64,000 nt of DNA from JARRNE01 sp963824085. Its GTDB lineage: Bacteria; Pseudomonadota; Gammaproteobacteria; Chromatiales; Chromatiaceae. The position numbers and the translations under genes were made by a program. Of this stretch, positions 25,389 through 35,025 are shown one piece after another (position 1 is the stretch's first letter; every line of letters begins with the position of its first letter). The notes beneath the pieces were generated by a model. The model had not been told where the DNA came from. It searched no databases and worked only from the letters and a program-made list of their open reading frames with translations. The stretch covers positions 186,001-250,000 of the forward strand of contig CAWGNT010000023.1 in the NCBI GenBank assembly GCA_963824085.1, given 5' to 3'.

Positions 25389-28300
25389 CCGGCCTCCGCC
25401 AGCACGGCGCTTATCTCATCCAACAGCTCGGCTTCCTGGTAAGGCTTGCCAAGATAGCGGTCGACGCCCAGACTCAGGGCATACTTCCGATGCTTTTCGC
25501 CAGTGCGGGAGGTGATCATGATGATCGGGATGCCGTTGAACCGGGGCGAGCGCCGCATGTGGCGCGTCAGCTCGTAACCATCCATGCGCGGCATCTCGAT
25601 GTCGAGAAGCATTACGTCGGGAATGCGTTCCTCCAAGAGGGTCAATGCCTCGATACCGTCCTGGGCGGTCAGCACGTCCATATCATGGCGGCGCAGCAGC
25701 CGAGTCGTGACGCGACGCACCGTCAACGAGTCGTCGACCACCATCACGCAGGCCTGCCGCTGCTCCTGAGGTCCAACCGCGTAGAGAGGTGGCCGGTATT
25801 CGTGCACTGCCCCCGAGCGAATCAAGGCAATCACATCGAGGATCAGGGCAACCCGACCGTCCGCGAGGATGGTACCGCCGCTCAACCAAGGGATGCTGCT
25901 GAGCTGTGGCCCGAGCGGTTTGACAACGATGCGCTCGCTGCCGATCAGCTGATCGACGTGGAACGCAATGCGCTGGTCGCCGGCACGTACGAGCAACACT
26001 GGGAGCCAACGCCGCTCGCCCAAATCTGGTTCTGCCTGCAGCTGCAACATGGAGGCAAGGTACATCACCCGGAATTCGTGCCCGGCGTAGGAGAGATCCT
26101 TACCCTTGCCCCTGTAGCAAGCCTCGAGCTCCGACCGCTCGATGCGAGAGACCCCTTCGACGGTTGCATGCGGAACGGCAAAGATCTCGTCGCCCAGGGC
26201 AACCAACAAGGACTCGATGATGGCCAGCGTCAAAGGCAGACGAATCGTGAAGCTGGTACCGCGTCCTGGCTGGGTATCCAGCGTAAACGAGCCGCTCATC
26301 TGCTTGATCTCGGAGCTAACCACGTCGAGGCCCACTCCGCGGCCAGAGATCTGGGTGACCTTTTCTGCGGTGGAAAATCCCGGCGTCAGGATTAGCTGCG
26401 CGATCTCCTCGTCGCTGAGCTCCGCCGACCCTGCAAGCAGACCACGCTCGACTGCGCGTCGCCGAATGGCACTGAGGTTGAGCCCCGCACCGTCGTCGGC
26501 AACCGTGATGACCACATCGTTGCCTTCGCGGCTCAACATCAGGGTGATCACTCCGGCGGTCGATTTCCCTTGGCGCGCACGCTCAGCGGGCGCCTCGATG
26601 CCGTGGGCCACCGCGTTGCGAAGCAGATGCTCCAACGGGGCAACGATGCGCTCCTGGATGCTGCGATCGAGCTCCACCTCCGGACCGAAGACTTCCAGCC
26701 TCGCCTCTCGGCGGGTCTGATGAGCGGTCTGGCGGACGAGCCGGTGCAAGCGGGGAACGACCTGGGCAAAGGGCACCATCCGGGTGCGCAATAGGCCGTC
26801 CTGAAGGTCGTCAGCGATCCTCGCCTGCTGCTGCAGCAGCGCATCGGAATCGCTTTGAAGGTCGCTGAGCAGAGTGCGCAGGCTGATCAGGTCGTTCACA
26901 GTCTCCGCCAAGCTGCGGGAGAGCTGCTGCAGTGTGGAAAAGCGGTCCAACTCAAGCGGGTCGAAATCCGCGTGATCGGCAACCGGAGCGACCGTATCGC
27001 GTTGGAATCGGTGGAGGATCTGTGCCTCCGTCTCGATCTCCAGGTGTCGAAGCTTCTCTCGCAAGCGGCTCACGGTCTGGTCGAGCTCGCCGAGCCGAAA
27101 GCCGAGCAAGCCGTTCTGCTGGGCAAGCCTGGAGCGGTATATGCTTATCTCGCCTGCGTCATTGACCAGGCGATTCAGCAAATCCGCGCGCACTCGGATC
27201 AGCGGAGCCGCGGCCTCCGCGGAGGCATGGGTGTCCGCCTTTGCGGCCGCGACGGGCACGGGCGACTCGACCGAAACCTTCGCTTGTGCATGGTCGGCGG
27301 CCTGTGCTGGCGGAGGCGCGGGTACCATGACGGCCACCGCCGGCTCGGCCGTCGTTGGCTCAGCCAATCCGCCCTCGAGGATCCGACCAAGAGCCTCGAC
27401 CAGGTGGCCGGCGCGGCGGACCGGGACACCTTGCTCGACCGCATCCATCTGGTCGGAAAGTGCATCGAGGGTCGCCTGGGCGAGCTCCAGCGTATCGTCG
27501 TCCACCCGTGCCCTGCCGTTCGTGATAGCCGTAAGCAGCGACTCGAACGCGTGGCTTAGATCGCCGATGGCGCCGAGTCCAGAGAGCCGGGCACTGCCCT
27601 TGAGTGTGTGGAGCAGACGCTGCAAGGCATCGAGAAGCGCGGACTCGGTGGGCGCGAGCTGCAGAGCGCGGAACTGCGCATCGAGCTTGTCGAGAATCTC
27701 CCGTGCATCTTCGAGGAATATGCCAACCAGCTCCCGATCTGCGGGCAGCTCCTGGAAATCCCCGACCGCTGCAGCCGGCTCGGGCTGCGCCGAGGGAGGA
27801 ATTTCCGCCTCTGCCTCCGGAATCTCTGCGGACGCGGTCTCTGCCTCGGGCGCCTCCGTCTCGGGAATCTCTACCTCGCGCTCCTCTGCCTCGGCCGCCT
27901 CCGCCTCAGGGATCTCTGCCTCAAGGATCTCTGCCTCAGGGATCTCTGCCTCAGGGATCTCTGCCTCAGGGATCTCTGCCTCAGGGATCTCTGCCTCGGG
28001 AACCGCTGCCTCGGGAACCGCTGCCTCGGGAACCGCTGCCTCGGTAGCGTCTGCGTCGGTAGCGTCTGCGTCGGCGACCTCGGGCTCGACAGTCTGTGTC
28101 TCGGTGAACGTCTCCTCGCCTGGAGACACAGATTGCACCGGTGGTTCCGCAAGCGAGGTCGCGGCCTCACCAACCTCTCGCAGCCTGCCGATCTCGCCGT
28201 CCCCTTGCGGCAGACTGCCAAGCCGGCCTTCCACTGCCTCGACGGCACGCGACAAAAGATCCACTGCCTCCGGGTCTACGGCATCTCCATTGTCAAGGAA

Positions 28301-30802
28301 CCGGCGGAAGAGCCGCTCCAGCGGTGCGGCGGCATCGGCGATAGACCGGACGCCCGTCATGCGAGCGCTGCCCGCGAGGGTGTGGAGCGACCGCACGACG
28401 GACTCATCCGGACGCCCAACCGCTGCGTCGCTCGTGCCGGCGGCGAGATAGTCGCGCAAGGCGGACAGGTGCTCACGCGCCTCCGTTCGGAAGATGTCTA
28501 CGAGCTCTTCGTCCGCATCTGCGAGTGCCCGAACCTCCAACTCGTCGGGCGAGAACCCCTCTGTTGCCTCTGCCACCTCCGGCGCCGGCCGAGACACATC
28601 GGCCAGCGCCTCCGACCTGGCTGCGGGTAGGGGCCACGGAATGATCTCCGCTGGCGGCCTTTCCTCTGCCGCCTCTGCGGGTACAGTGACCAGATACTCC
28701 GCGCGCGCGATCAGGCCGTGTACCTCGAATGGTCTTGCCTCCGCTTCCGCCGCGACGAGGTCCGGGACCAGACGTGCCGCCGCGTCCATGAAGCTCAGCA
28801 CCGCCGGCGACACGGGTACGGTGTGCTCGATCACGCCGTTCAACAGTGCCTCCACCGCGGCGGCGAACTCGCCGACCCGCTCGGCCCCGACAAGCCTACC
28901 GCTGCCTTTGAGCGTGTGGAAGGAACGGCGCAAAACGGTCAGAGCCTCTTGGTCCCCTTGGTCGCGCCGCCACCGAGCATACTGCTCGCGCACCGTGCGC
29001 TGCTCCTCCTCCGCCTCCTCGAGGAAGATCTCCAGGAGCTCGGGATCGATCGCCGCGGGTGCTTGGTTCGACTCCCCTTCACCATGCTCGACCACCGCCA
29101 CGGCCGGCTCATCGGGGGAAGGTCCTTCCCCGTGTGCTTCGGATTGGGCTTCCACCGGGCCCATCATCTCCGCCAGTTGCTCGACCGCCTCACGCGCCTG
29201 CCCAATCAGGTCTGGTCGGTGCGGCCCACCCGCATTCAGGCCCTCCATGTAAAGCTCGACCGCCGCGATGGATTCTGCGAGCAAATCCAATTCCGGGCGC
29301 ACCGGGATACGCCCGCCGGAGAGATACCCCAGGTTCACCTGTTTGACGATGAAGTCGAGCGCGTTCGCGACCTCACCCTCGTTGAGTATTCGCAGGGCAC
29401 CCGCCACCCTGTGCAAGAGATCCGGCACGTCCCTCAGGGGGCGCAGATCCTCCGGCAGATCGGCGAGGCTCGCAATCGCCTCTTTCGCCTTCTCCATCTC
29501 CGCCCGTGCCTCGCTGAGGGTTGCGGCCAGGACCGCGTCGATCTCGGCGGTCGCCTGGCCGTCCTCCTTGCCGCTCGGCGCCAGCTCGGCGAGCGTCAGC
29601 TCGACACCCAACAGGTCGGCGGCGACCATCATCAGCTGCGCATCGTCGGTTGGGGTACTCCCCCTTCCCATCGCACCGAGCATTTCCGCGCAGGTACGCA
29701 ACCGATGCACCAGGTCAGCGGCACCGGTAACGCTCAAGGTAGTTGCCAGCTGCATCACCCTGGGCTCCAACTGGAGCAACGGCTCCGGGGTCTCTCGCTG
29801 GCCTTGGGCAAAGAGCTCAAGCAGCTCCTTGATGGGCGTGAGCTCCTTGCGAATCTCCGCGCTCAGCGCCACCAGCGCCTCCGGCCCAAGCGACGGGGCG
29901 GGCGCGGGCGAACGATCCTTGGCTAGGGGCTCTAGGCGCTCGATCCTGGTTGCCGTGCGGACCTCTGTGGCCTGATAGGACGAGGAGTCGCTCCGCGATA
30001 TGTGAGCGAGCAGGTCTTCCAGCAACGCCCTGGCGTCGTCGTCCGGTGATGCCTGGCTATCCTCTGCGAAGGGTTTGATGATCCGGTCGAGCCGACCGAT
30101 CAGCGCCTTGTTGGCGGCGTCGGCGGGAATCCCTCCTTCTAGGATGCCCTCAACGAGCTCCTCCGCGGCAAGGAAGAGCTCATGATAGATCCCCTCCTGG
30201 ATATAGCCGTGGAGCTGGTGAAACAGCCGGCCGAGGCTGACGAGACCGGCTGGGGGGCTCTCGCCCCGAAACCATTGGAGCAGGTAACGGTGAAAGTGAG
30301 GACGGATCTTCTTTGCGACGCGAACGAGCGCCCATCGCGTCGCGGGCGTGGCCCCCTGCGTGTCCGACAACACGGTCGTCGGCACCAGCAGCTCCGCCTC
30401 GGAAAGAGGAGGCGCCCCTCGAGACTCCCTCAGGTCGTTGATCGCAGGCAACAGGGCCAGGGGAGCGTCGGGCAGACCGGACTGAAGCCTGCCGAGGTAA
30501 TCGGGCAGCTGGATCAGCGCCAGCATGAGGGCCTCGGCAGACTCCGGCGGACTGGCGACGGACTCGGTCGCAATGGCCTCGCAGAGTTCCTGCATCTCTT
30601 CCACGAGGCGCATGGGACCGGGGAGCTGCAGCGCCGCCAACACGCCGCGAACCTCGTTCAGGGCCGTGACCGCGTCCGCAAGGTCGGGCCCGCCAGGTCC
30701 GCTCTCGACTACGGTCTCGATCCACTTGCGCACGCGCTGCAGGCTCGCAACGATCTCGTTCTTGACCCACTTCAGGCCACCAACGGCATTCGAATCGGAC
30801 AT
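25385..30802 (-). CDS. chpA: ChpA hybrid chemosensory histidine kinase
   Basis: Very large CheA-type kinase (about 1805 residues) controlling type IV pilus twitching. From the N-terminus: FimL-like helical region; Hpt domains with HTLKGSGRLVG (about 629), HTLAGSARMTG (about 804) and HTLKGSARLSG (about 1067); a Glu/Pro-rich linker of five-residue repeats (about 910-970); the CheA core with NAVAHGIEAPAERARQGKS and TVADDGAGLN (from about 1394); ISGRGVGLDVV; a CheW-like regulatory domain; and a receiver domain with VMVVDDSLTVRRVTTRLL (about 1687), LLDIEMPRMDGYEL and the K of YLGKPYQEAEL. ATG 30802 is chosen because the upstream open frame overlaps the end of pilJ and lacks family character. P. 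aeruginosa ChpA has more phosphotransfer domains. Confidence 0.92.
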   Translation of the reverse strand: MSDSNAVGGLKWVKNEIVASLQRVRKWIETVVESGPGGPDLADAVTALNEVRGVLAALQLPGPMRLVEEMQELCEAIATESVASPPESAEALMLALIQLPDYLGRLQSGLPDAPLALLPAINDLRESRGAPPLSEAELLVPTTVLSDTQGATPATRWALVRVAKKIRPHFHRYLLQWFRGESPPAGLVSLGRLFHQLHGYIQEGIYHELFLAAEELVEGILEGGIPADAANKALIGRLDRIIKPFAEDSQASPDDDARALLEDLLAHISRSDSSSYQATEVRTATRIERLEPLAKDRSPAPAPSLGPEALVALSAEIRKELTPIKELLELFAQGQRETPEPLLQLEPRVMQLATTLSVTGAADLVHRLRTCAEMLGAMGRGSTPTDDAQLMMVAADLLGVELTLAELAPSGKEDGQATAEIDAVLAATLSEARAEMEKAKEAIASLADLPEDLRPLRDVPDLLHRVAGALRILNEGEVANALDFIVKQVNLGYLSGGRIPVRPELDLLAESIAAVELYMEGLNAGGPHRPDLIGQAREAVEQLAEMMGPVEAQSEAHGEGPSPDEPAVAVVEHGEGESNQAPAAIDPELLEIFLEEAEEEQRTVREQYARWRRDQGDQEALTVLRRSFHTLKGSGRLVGAERVGEFAAAVEALLNGVIEHTVPVSPAVLSFMDAAARLVPDLVAAEAEARPFEVHGLIARAEYLVTVPAEAAEERPPAEIIPWPLPAARSEALADVSRPAPEVAEATEGFSPDELEVRALADADEELVDIFRTEAREHLSALRDYLAAGTSDAAVGRPDESVVRSLHTLAGSARMTGVRSIADAAAPLERLFRRFLDNGDAVDPEAVDLLSRAVEAVEGRLGSLPQGDGEIGRLREVGEAATSLAEPPVQSVSPGEETFTETQTVEPEVADADATDADATEAAVPEAAVPEAAVPEAEIPEAEIPEAEIPEAEIPEAEILEAEIPEAEAAEAEEREVEIPETEAPEAETASAEIPEAEAEIPPSAQPEPAAAVGDFQELPADRELVGIFLEDAREILDKLDAQFRALQLAPTESALLDALQRLLHTLKGSARLSGLGAIGDLSHAFESLLTAITNGRARVDDDTLELAQATLDALSDQMDAVEQGVPVRRAGHLVEALGRILEGGLAEPTTAEPAVAVMVPAPPPAQAADHAQAKVSVESPVPVAAAKADTHASAEAAAPLIRVRADLLNRLVNDAGEISIYRSRLAQQNGLLGFRLGELDQTVSRLREKLRHLEIETEAQILHRFQRDTVAPVADHADFDPLELDRFSTLQQLSRSLAETVNDLISLRTLLSDLQSDSDALLQQQARIADDLQDGLLRTRMVPFAQVVPRLHRLVRQTAHQTRREARLEVFGPEVELDRSIQERIVAPLEHLLRNAVAHGIEAPAERARQGKSTAGVITLMLSREGNDVVITVADDGAGLNLSAIRRRAVERGLLAGSAELSDEEIAQLILTPGFSTAEKVTQISGRGVGLDVVSSEIKQMSGSFTLDTQPGRGTSFTIRLPLTLAIIESLLVALGDEIFAVPHATVEGVSRIERSELEACYRGKGKDLSYAGHEFRVMYLASMLQLQAEPDLGERRWLPVLLVRAGDQRIAFHVDQLIGSERIVVKPLGPQLSSIPWLSGGTILADGRVALILDVIALIRSGAVHEYRPPLYAVGPQEQRQACVMVVDDSLTVRRVTTRLLRRHDMDVLTAQDGIEALTLLEERIPDVMLLDIEMPRMDGYELTRHMRRSPRFNGIPIIMITSRTGEKHRKYALSLGVDRYLGKPYQEAELLDEISAVLAEAG
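27903..28067 (-). repeat. 15-bp tandem repeat inside chpA (11 units)
   Basis: Eleven consecutive 15-bp units read on the plus strand, mostly GCCTCAGGGATCTCT. They grade into GCCTCGGGAACCGCT (three copies) and GCxTCGGTAGCGTCT. They encode AEIPE/AAVPE-type units in the ChpA linker. The period is a multiple of three, so copy-number change would not break the frame. Confidence 0.85.
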
Positions 30803-30839
30803 CAGGCCCACCACCGTAAACTCGGGTTCCGTCGTTGCG

Positions 30840-32891
30840 TCAAGGCAGGCGGAACCCTGCGACCGAGCGCTGCAGCTGCACCGCAAGCTCGGCAAGGACG
30901 TCCACTGATTCCGCGGTGCGCCGTGTGCTTCCGGCGTTCGTGCGCGTGATCTCTTGGATGGCGCTCACCGTGGAGTTGATATTGCCGGCTTCTCGGGACT
31001 GGTTCTGGGAAGAGTCGGCGATCCGTCGGGTAAGCTCGGCGATGTAGTTCGACACGTTCTCGATCTCTCGCAACGCGTCTCCGGCGTTCTCTGCCAGATT
31101 AGCGCCCTCCACCACCCCCGCCGTGCTCGTCTCCATCGAGCTCACCGCCTCGTTGGTATCCGCCTGAATGGTGCGCACCAAGGCCTCGATCTGCTTGGTT
31201 GCGTTACTCGACCTCTCGGCCAGGCGCTGGACCTCGTCGGCCACGACGGCGAAACCCCGGCCGGCCTCCCCGGCCATGGCCGCCTGCATTGCGGCGTTCA
31301 GGGCAAGGATATTCGTCTGATCGGCGATGTCGTCGATGAGCTCCACGATCTCGCCAATTTCCTGGGAGCTCTCGCCTAGCCGTTTGATGCGCTTCGAGGT
31401 CTCCTGAATCTGCTCGCGGATCGCGTCCATCCCCTGGATGGTGTCGCGCACCGTCTGGGCGCCGCGCCCCGCCACCTCGACCGAGCGCGACGCGACCTCT
31501 GCCGACTCGTTGGCGTTCTTCGCCACCTCGTCGATCGCCTGGGTCATGGTGTGGATGGCCTCTGTCGCACGGGAGATCTGCGCCGTCTGCACCTCGCTCG
31601 CCTCGGCCAGCTCCGTTGCGGTTTTGCGCGTCTCTTGCGCTGAGCTCGTGACGCGCTTGGAGGTCTCGTTGATGGTCGTGACCAGACCGCGCAACGCATC
31701 GACCGCGTAATTGATCGAATCGGCGATCGCCCCGGTAATGTCCTCCGTGACGGTCGCCTGCACCGTAAGATCGCCGTCGGCCAGGTCTCCCATTTCGTCG
31801 AGCAGCCGCAGGATGGCTTGCTGGTTCACCTCGTTCTGGACCTTGGACTCGGTCTCTCGCCTGCGGGCGTCCGTGAGTAGATGGAGCCCGAGCAAGACGA
31901 GGAAGAGCACGGCGAGCGCCCCGAACAGGAGTACTGCCCAGGACCCGATCGTGATCGATCCGAGCCGGGGACGAACCGGTGAATGGCGATACGCGTTGAC
32001 GACGCCGCCGAGAGCAAGATCCAGCCGCTCCGCCGCCGGCCTGATCTTGTCAGCGGCCTCCAACGCGGGCCGTGCCCCCGCCCCGGCTCGTTGAAACCCG
32101 TTCACGCTGAGGCGGTTCGGGCCGAGGAGTGAGGAGGCCTTCTCCAAAGCGGCCCGTATCGCAGGATCCCCTTCGCCAGCGAGTCCTAGGGTCTGATTTC
32201 CGGCGCGCAGGCCCTCGAGCGCCGCTGCCACCTGCTTGGCGTCGGCATTGAGGCTGTTGAACGCCGGAGCGATCGGCCCGCCACCGCTGAGGAAGCCGTT
32301 AATCGAAGAGGACATCCGCTGGACAAGCGGGAGCAGGCGAGCAACGGCGAGAATGCGCGTGGGCGATGCCTGCTTCTGCGCCATGAGCTCCGCAACCTCC
32401 TCTAAGCTCTTCGAAAGCTCCGGGAGCACCTCGTTGGCCTTTGTGGCCAAGCCGCGCAGCTGGATAAGCGTGTCCTGCGCCGCGACAATCTCGTCCGTGC
32501 CGTCGCGCACGGGGACCCAAGCCGTCTCGACAGTTTGCAGCTGCTCGGTAATCTCTGGCGGAAGCGGCTGGGATGAGCCGGGAGCTTCGCCCTTAACGAC
32601 GACGTTCACCCCGCGCCCCAGGTCTTCGCGGACGGCCCTCAGCTGCGCAAAGGCGGGCGTACTACCCCTGGCGGCCTCGCCGGCGGTATTCGCGAGCTGG
32701 CGCGCTAGGGTCTGGTCGCTCCCCGCAGTCGCGATGAGCTTCTCGTTGAATGCGTCCCAGCGCTGGCCGAGAAAGAAGCTCGCCAGCGCCAGACCTAGAG
32801 CTGCCAGAAGCAGAACGGAGAGCAGAATAGTCGTCGCGTTGGCAGCGATCCAGCCCCGGCCCTCTTGCGTTGCCGATCCCCCTCTTGCCAT
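30840..32891 (-). CDS. pilJ: Methyl-accepting chemotaxis receptor PilJ
   Basis: Inner-membrane receptor of the Pil/Chp system. The 683-residue protein has a first membrane helix (TTILLSVLLLAALGLALASFF), two PilJ-type periplasmic helical modules (with QRWDAFNEKLI and, later, RWLPLVQRMS-like repeats), a second helix (WAVLLFGALAVLFLVLLGLHL), a HAMP-like region and the cytoplasmic signalling hairpin with EIVELIDDIADQTNILALNA and GFAVVADEVQRLAERS. ATG 32891 has the Shine-Dalgarno GGGGAGAG; the TTG nine codons upstream is less likely. It lies between pilI and chpA, and no pilK methyltransferase gene follows it. Confidence 0.92.
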   Translation of the reverse strand: MARGGSATQEGRGWIAANATTILLSVLLLAALGLALASFFLGQRWDAFNEKLIATAGSDQTLARQLANTAGEAARGSTPAFAQLRAVREDLGRGVNVVVKGEAPGSSQPLPPEITEQLQTVETAWVPVRDGTDEIVAAQDTLIQLRGLATKANEVLPELSKSLEEVAELMAQKQASPTRILAVARLLPLVQRMSSSINGFLSGGGPIAPAFNSLNADAKQVAAALEGLRAGNQTLGLAGEGDPAIRAALEKASSLLGPNRLSVNGFQRAGAGARPALEAADKIRPAAERLDLALGGVVNAYRHSPVRPRLGSITIGSWAVLLFGALAVLFLVLLGLHLLTDARRRETESKVQNEVNQQAILRLLDEMGDLADGDLTVQATVTEDITGAIADSINYAVDALRGLVTTINETSKRVTSSAQETRKTATELAEASEVQTAQISRATEAIHTMTQAIDEVAKNANESAEVASRSVEVAGRGAQTVRDTIQGMDAIREQIQETSKRIKRLGESSQEIGEIVELIDDIADQTNILALNAAMQAAMAGEAGRGFAVVADEVQRLAERSSNATKQIEALVRTIQADTNEAVSSMETSTAGVVEGANLAENAGDALREIENVSNYIAELTRRIADSSQNQSREAGNINSTVSAIQEITRTNAGSTRRTAESVDVLAELAVQLQRSVAGFRLP

Positions 32892-33007
32892 GTCGTTCTC
32901 TCCCCTTCCCGTCGCCAAATCTGCATTTGTTGTGGCGGATCGATCCGGCCTCCAAGGCCGTTCTCTGTCCGCCGTCGGTCGCTCGAAGCGCCGCGGGACC
33001 GCGGCCG

Positions 33008-33580
33008 TCAGGCCGCAACCAGGTTGAATCTCGGGTCCTGTCCTAATCGGCGCAGACTAAACACCGGATACGACTCCCCTTCGGCCGCCAAAAACCCGGT
33101 AACCAACGGCCGCACGAGGTCGTGCACAGCCGGCCCGGCCGCGTTTCGCGCGGAGGCATGGAAGTGGCGAATACCGCTCAAGTCGCGCACGAGCAATCCG
33201 AAGGGGAACTCGTCCTGCCGCGCCACCATGACCCGATTTCTCGGATTGCGAGAGGTGGTTACGCCGAATAGAAAGGCGTGCAGGTCGAAGATAGGAAGCA
33301 GCGTGCCCCGATTGTTCGCCACCCCGCAAAGCCACGCCTTGGTCGCTGGGACCGGCGTGATGTCGCGAGGGACTTCGAGGACCTCCGCGATCTCATCGAG
33401 GGGTGCTATGAGGGCTGTTTCCCCGACGCGAAACAGCACCCCGGCCCATAGATCCACCGCCTCCTCGGGTTGCGGCAGGGCTGCGGCGGCCTCCGCGCAC
33501 CGCCGCTCCAGATAGCGCAGGGCGTCCAGCAACTCATCGCTGCCGGCCCCGGCAGTCCCCATAAGCGTTTCACCCACCAA
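33008..33580 (-). CDS. pilI: CheW-like adaptor PilI
   Basis: A 190-residue scaffold that couples PilJ to ChpA. The CheW fold is visible in FRVGETALIAPLDEIAEVLE, WLCGVANNRGTLLPIFDLH and FPFGLLVRDLSGIRHF. The GTG start at 33580 overlaps the end of pilH by 11 bp; ATG 33562 is an alternative. The order pilG-pilH-pilI-pilJ is that of P. aeruginosa. Confidence 0.9.
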   Translation of the reverse strand: MVGETLMGTAGAGSDELLDALRYLERRCAEAAAALPQPEEAVDLWAGVLFRVGETALIAPLDEIAEVLEVPRDITPVPATKAWLCGVANNRGTLLPIFDLHAFLFGVTTSRNPRNRVMVARQDEFPFGLLVRDLSGIRHFHASARNAAGPAVHDLVRPLVTGFLAAEGESYPVFSLRRLGQDPRFNLVAA

Positions 33581-33998
33581 GCACCATCCTTATCTTCGCA
33601 ATGAGCTCCGCCGCATCGACGGGCTTAACCAGATAGTCGAGCGCCCCCTGCCTCAGACCCCAAGTACGGTCAGTCGGTTGGTCTTTGCTGGATACGATAA
33701 TGATGGGGATATCGGCGGTTGCCGGATCCCCCCGCAGCTGCCGCGTCGCCTGGAAACCATTGAGCACCGGCATGACGACGTCCATCAAAATAATGTCAGG
33801 GCGATGCCGCTTCGCGAAACGAACCCCCTCTTCGCCGTTCTTTGCTGTCTCGACGCGGAACCCGGCCTTCGTCAGCGCATCCATGAAGATCCGCGTCTCG
33901 GTGGGCGAATCGTCGACAACCAAGACGGTCCCGCGGGATCCCGGCGGCACGTCCGCCGGCTCTTGGTCCGCCTGCCTTTTTCGGAAGAAGCCTCTCAT
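33570..33998 (-). CDS. pilH: Response regulator PilH
   Basis: A 142-residue single receiver domain after a short basic tail (MRGFFRKRQ). Acidic pocket VLVVDDSPTE, phosphoacceptor aspartate in IILMDVVMPVLNG, switch Ser/Thr in IIIVSSKDQ and lysine in YLVKPVDAAEL. It modulates pilus retraction signalling downstream of ChpA. It lies 53 bp after pilG. Confidence 0.9.
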   Translation of the reverse strand: MRGFFRKRQADQEPADVPPGSRGTVLVVDDSPTETRIFMDALTKAGFRVETAKNGEEGVRFAKRHRPDIILMDVVMPVLNGFQATRQLRGDPATADIPIIIVSSKDQPTDRTWGLRQGALDYLVKPVDAAELIAKIRMVLGG

Positions 33999-34051
33999 CG
34001 ATTCTCGCGGGTTAGCCGTCGGTCATGCCCTGTGAATCCCGCCCGGAGACC

Positions 34052-34456
34052 CTAAGCGGCCTTCCGTGCGTGGCGACGGATCGCCCCCAGGAGCTCGTCG
34101 CGCGTGAACGGCTTGGTCAAGTACTGCTCGGCCCCCACCATTCGCCCCTTCGCCCTGTCGAACAAACCGTCCTTGCTCGAGAGCATGATGACCGGCGTGT
34201 GGCGCAAGTCGGCGTTGTTCTTGATAAGCGCACAGGTTTGATATCCATCGAGGCGCGGCATCATGATGTCGACGAAGATGACATCCGGCCGGTCGTCGAC
34301 AATCTTGCCAAGGGCCTCAAAGCCATCGGCGGCGGTATAGACCTCGCAGCCGGCCTTCTTCAGCAGATTCTCCGCGGTACGCCGGATGGTCTTGCTGTCG
34401 TCTATGACTAGAACCTTGACACCCTTGAGGATGGTGTCCTGATCCACTGTCGTCAT
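34052..34456 (-). CDS. pilG: Response regulator PilG
   Basis: A 134-residue single receiver domain: KVLVIDDSKTIRRTAENLLK, phosphoacceptor in VIFVDIMMPRLDGYQ, VIMLSSKDGLFDRAKG and lysine in YLTKPFTRDELL. It is the first gene of the Pil/Chp operon, next to gshB on the other strand as in P. aeruginosa. PilG promotes pilus extension in that organism. Confidence 0.92.
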   Translation of the reverse strand: MTTVDQDTILKGVKVLVIDDSKTIRRTAENLLKKAGCEVYTAADGFEALGKIVDDRPDVIFVDIMMPRLDGYQTCALIKNNADLRHTPVIMLSSKDGLFDRAKGRMVGAEQYLTKPFTRDELLGAIRRHARKAA

Positions 34457-35025
34457 GTCTTGAGCACCTTCACATCGGCGATCCGCTCGCCCTGTTGTCC
34501 GTGGACATTACTGCCACCATTGACTGCATCCGCCACCGCCCGAGGGCGTGAATAGTCGGGCAGTTGCGTCTCGGTCGCTCTTCCCGCGCGTACCCTTTCG
34601 AGGTGCCAAGCCGAAGCACTGCACCTGTGTTTTGGACGGGCTCACACCATGAGGAGAGACGTGCCCCGCCACATGCACAGGCGCTGGGACAAGGAAAATT
34701 CGGGGTAGTGCAACATAGGCGTTCACTGCGAGCTTGGAGTCTGCGCTGCCCTGCGAGTGCAGCTTGGCCTGTTTACCAGATCTCAGACGTCGTTATTGTG
34801 CGCCGGCTCGCAGGTCGTGCGAACTGGACCGCTTGTGGTGGTCTGTGACACGACTCTGCCGCACCCTGTCCAGGACCGCTGAACCGTGCGGAACATAGCA
34901 AGCGATCTCAGACAGCGCAAGGAGTTGCGGTACAAACCGAAGGCTCCGTCACAATCGCTTGCCGTCTCCTCGGTGTGGCGCATGGCTCCCTGACACGGAA
35001 TCTCAGCGTACGCTAATATGTCGAC
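34457..35025. other. 569-bp divergent intergenic region (pilG / gshB)
   Basis: Separates the divergent pil/chp and gshB-pyr operons and must hold both promoters. No convincing -35/-10 pair, tRNA or conserved ORF was recognised. Short frames here have no family character. Confidence 0.5.

Noticed and set aside
27903..28067. CRISPR-like regular repeat
   Set aside because: Units are contiguous 15-mers without spacers and lie inside a coding frame.
27608..28630. Long repetitive frames opposite chpA (leucine-rich or serine-rich)
   Set aside because: Products of the 15-bp chpA repeat read in other frames; chpA is supported on both sides of the repeat.
34508..34726. 72-codon minus-strand ORF in the pilG/gshB gap
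   Set aside because: No homology pattern, no ribosome site, composition like non-coding DNA.
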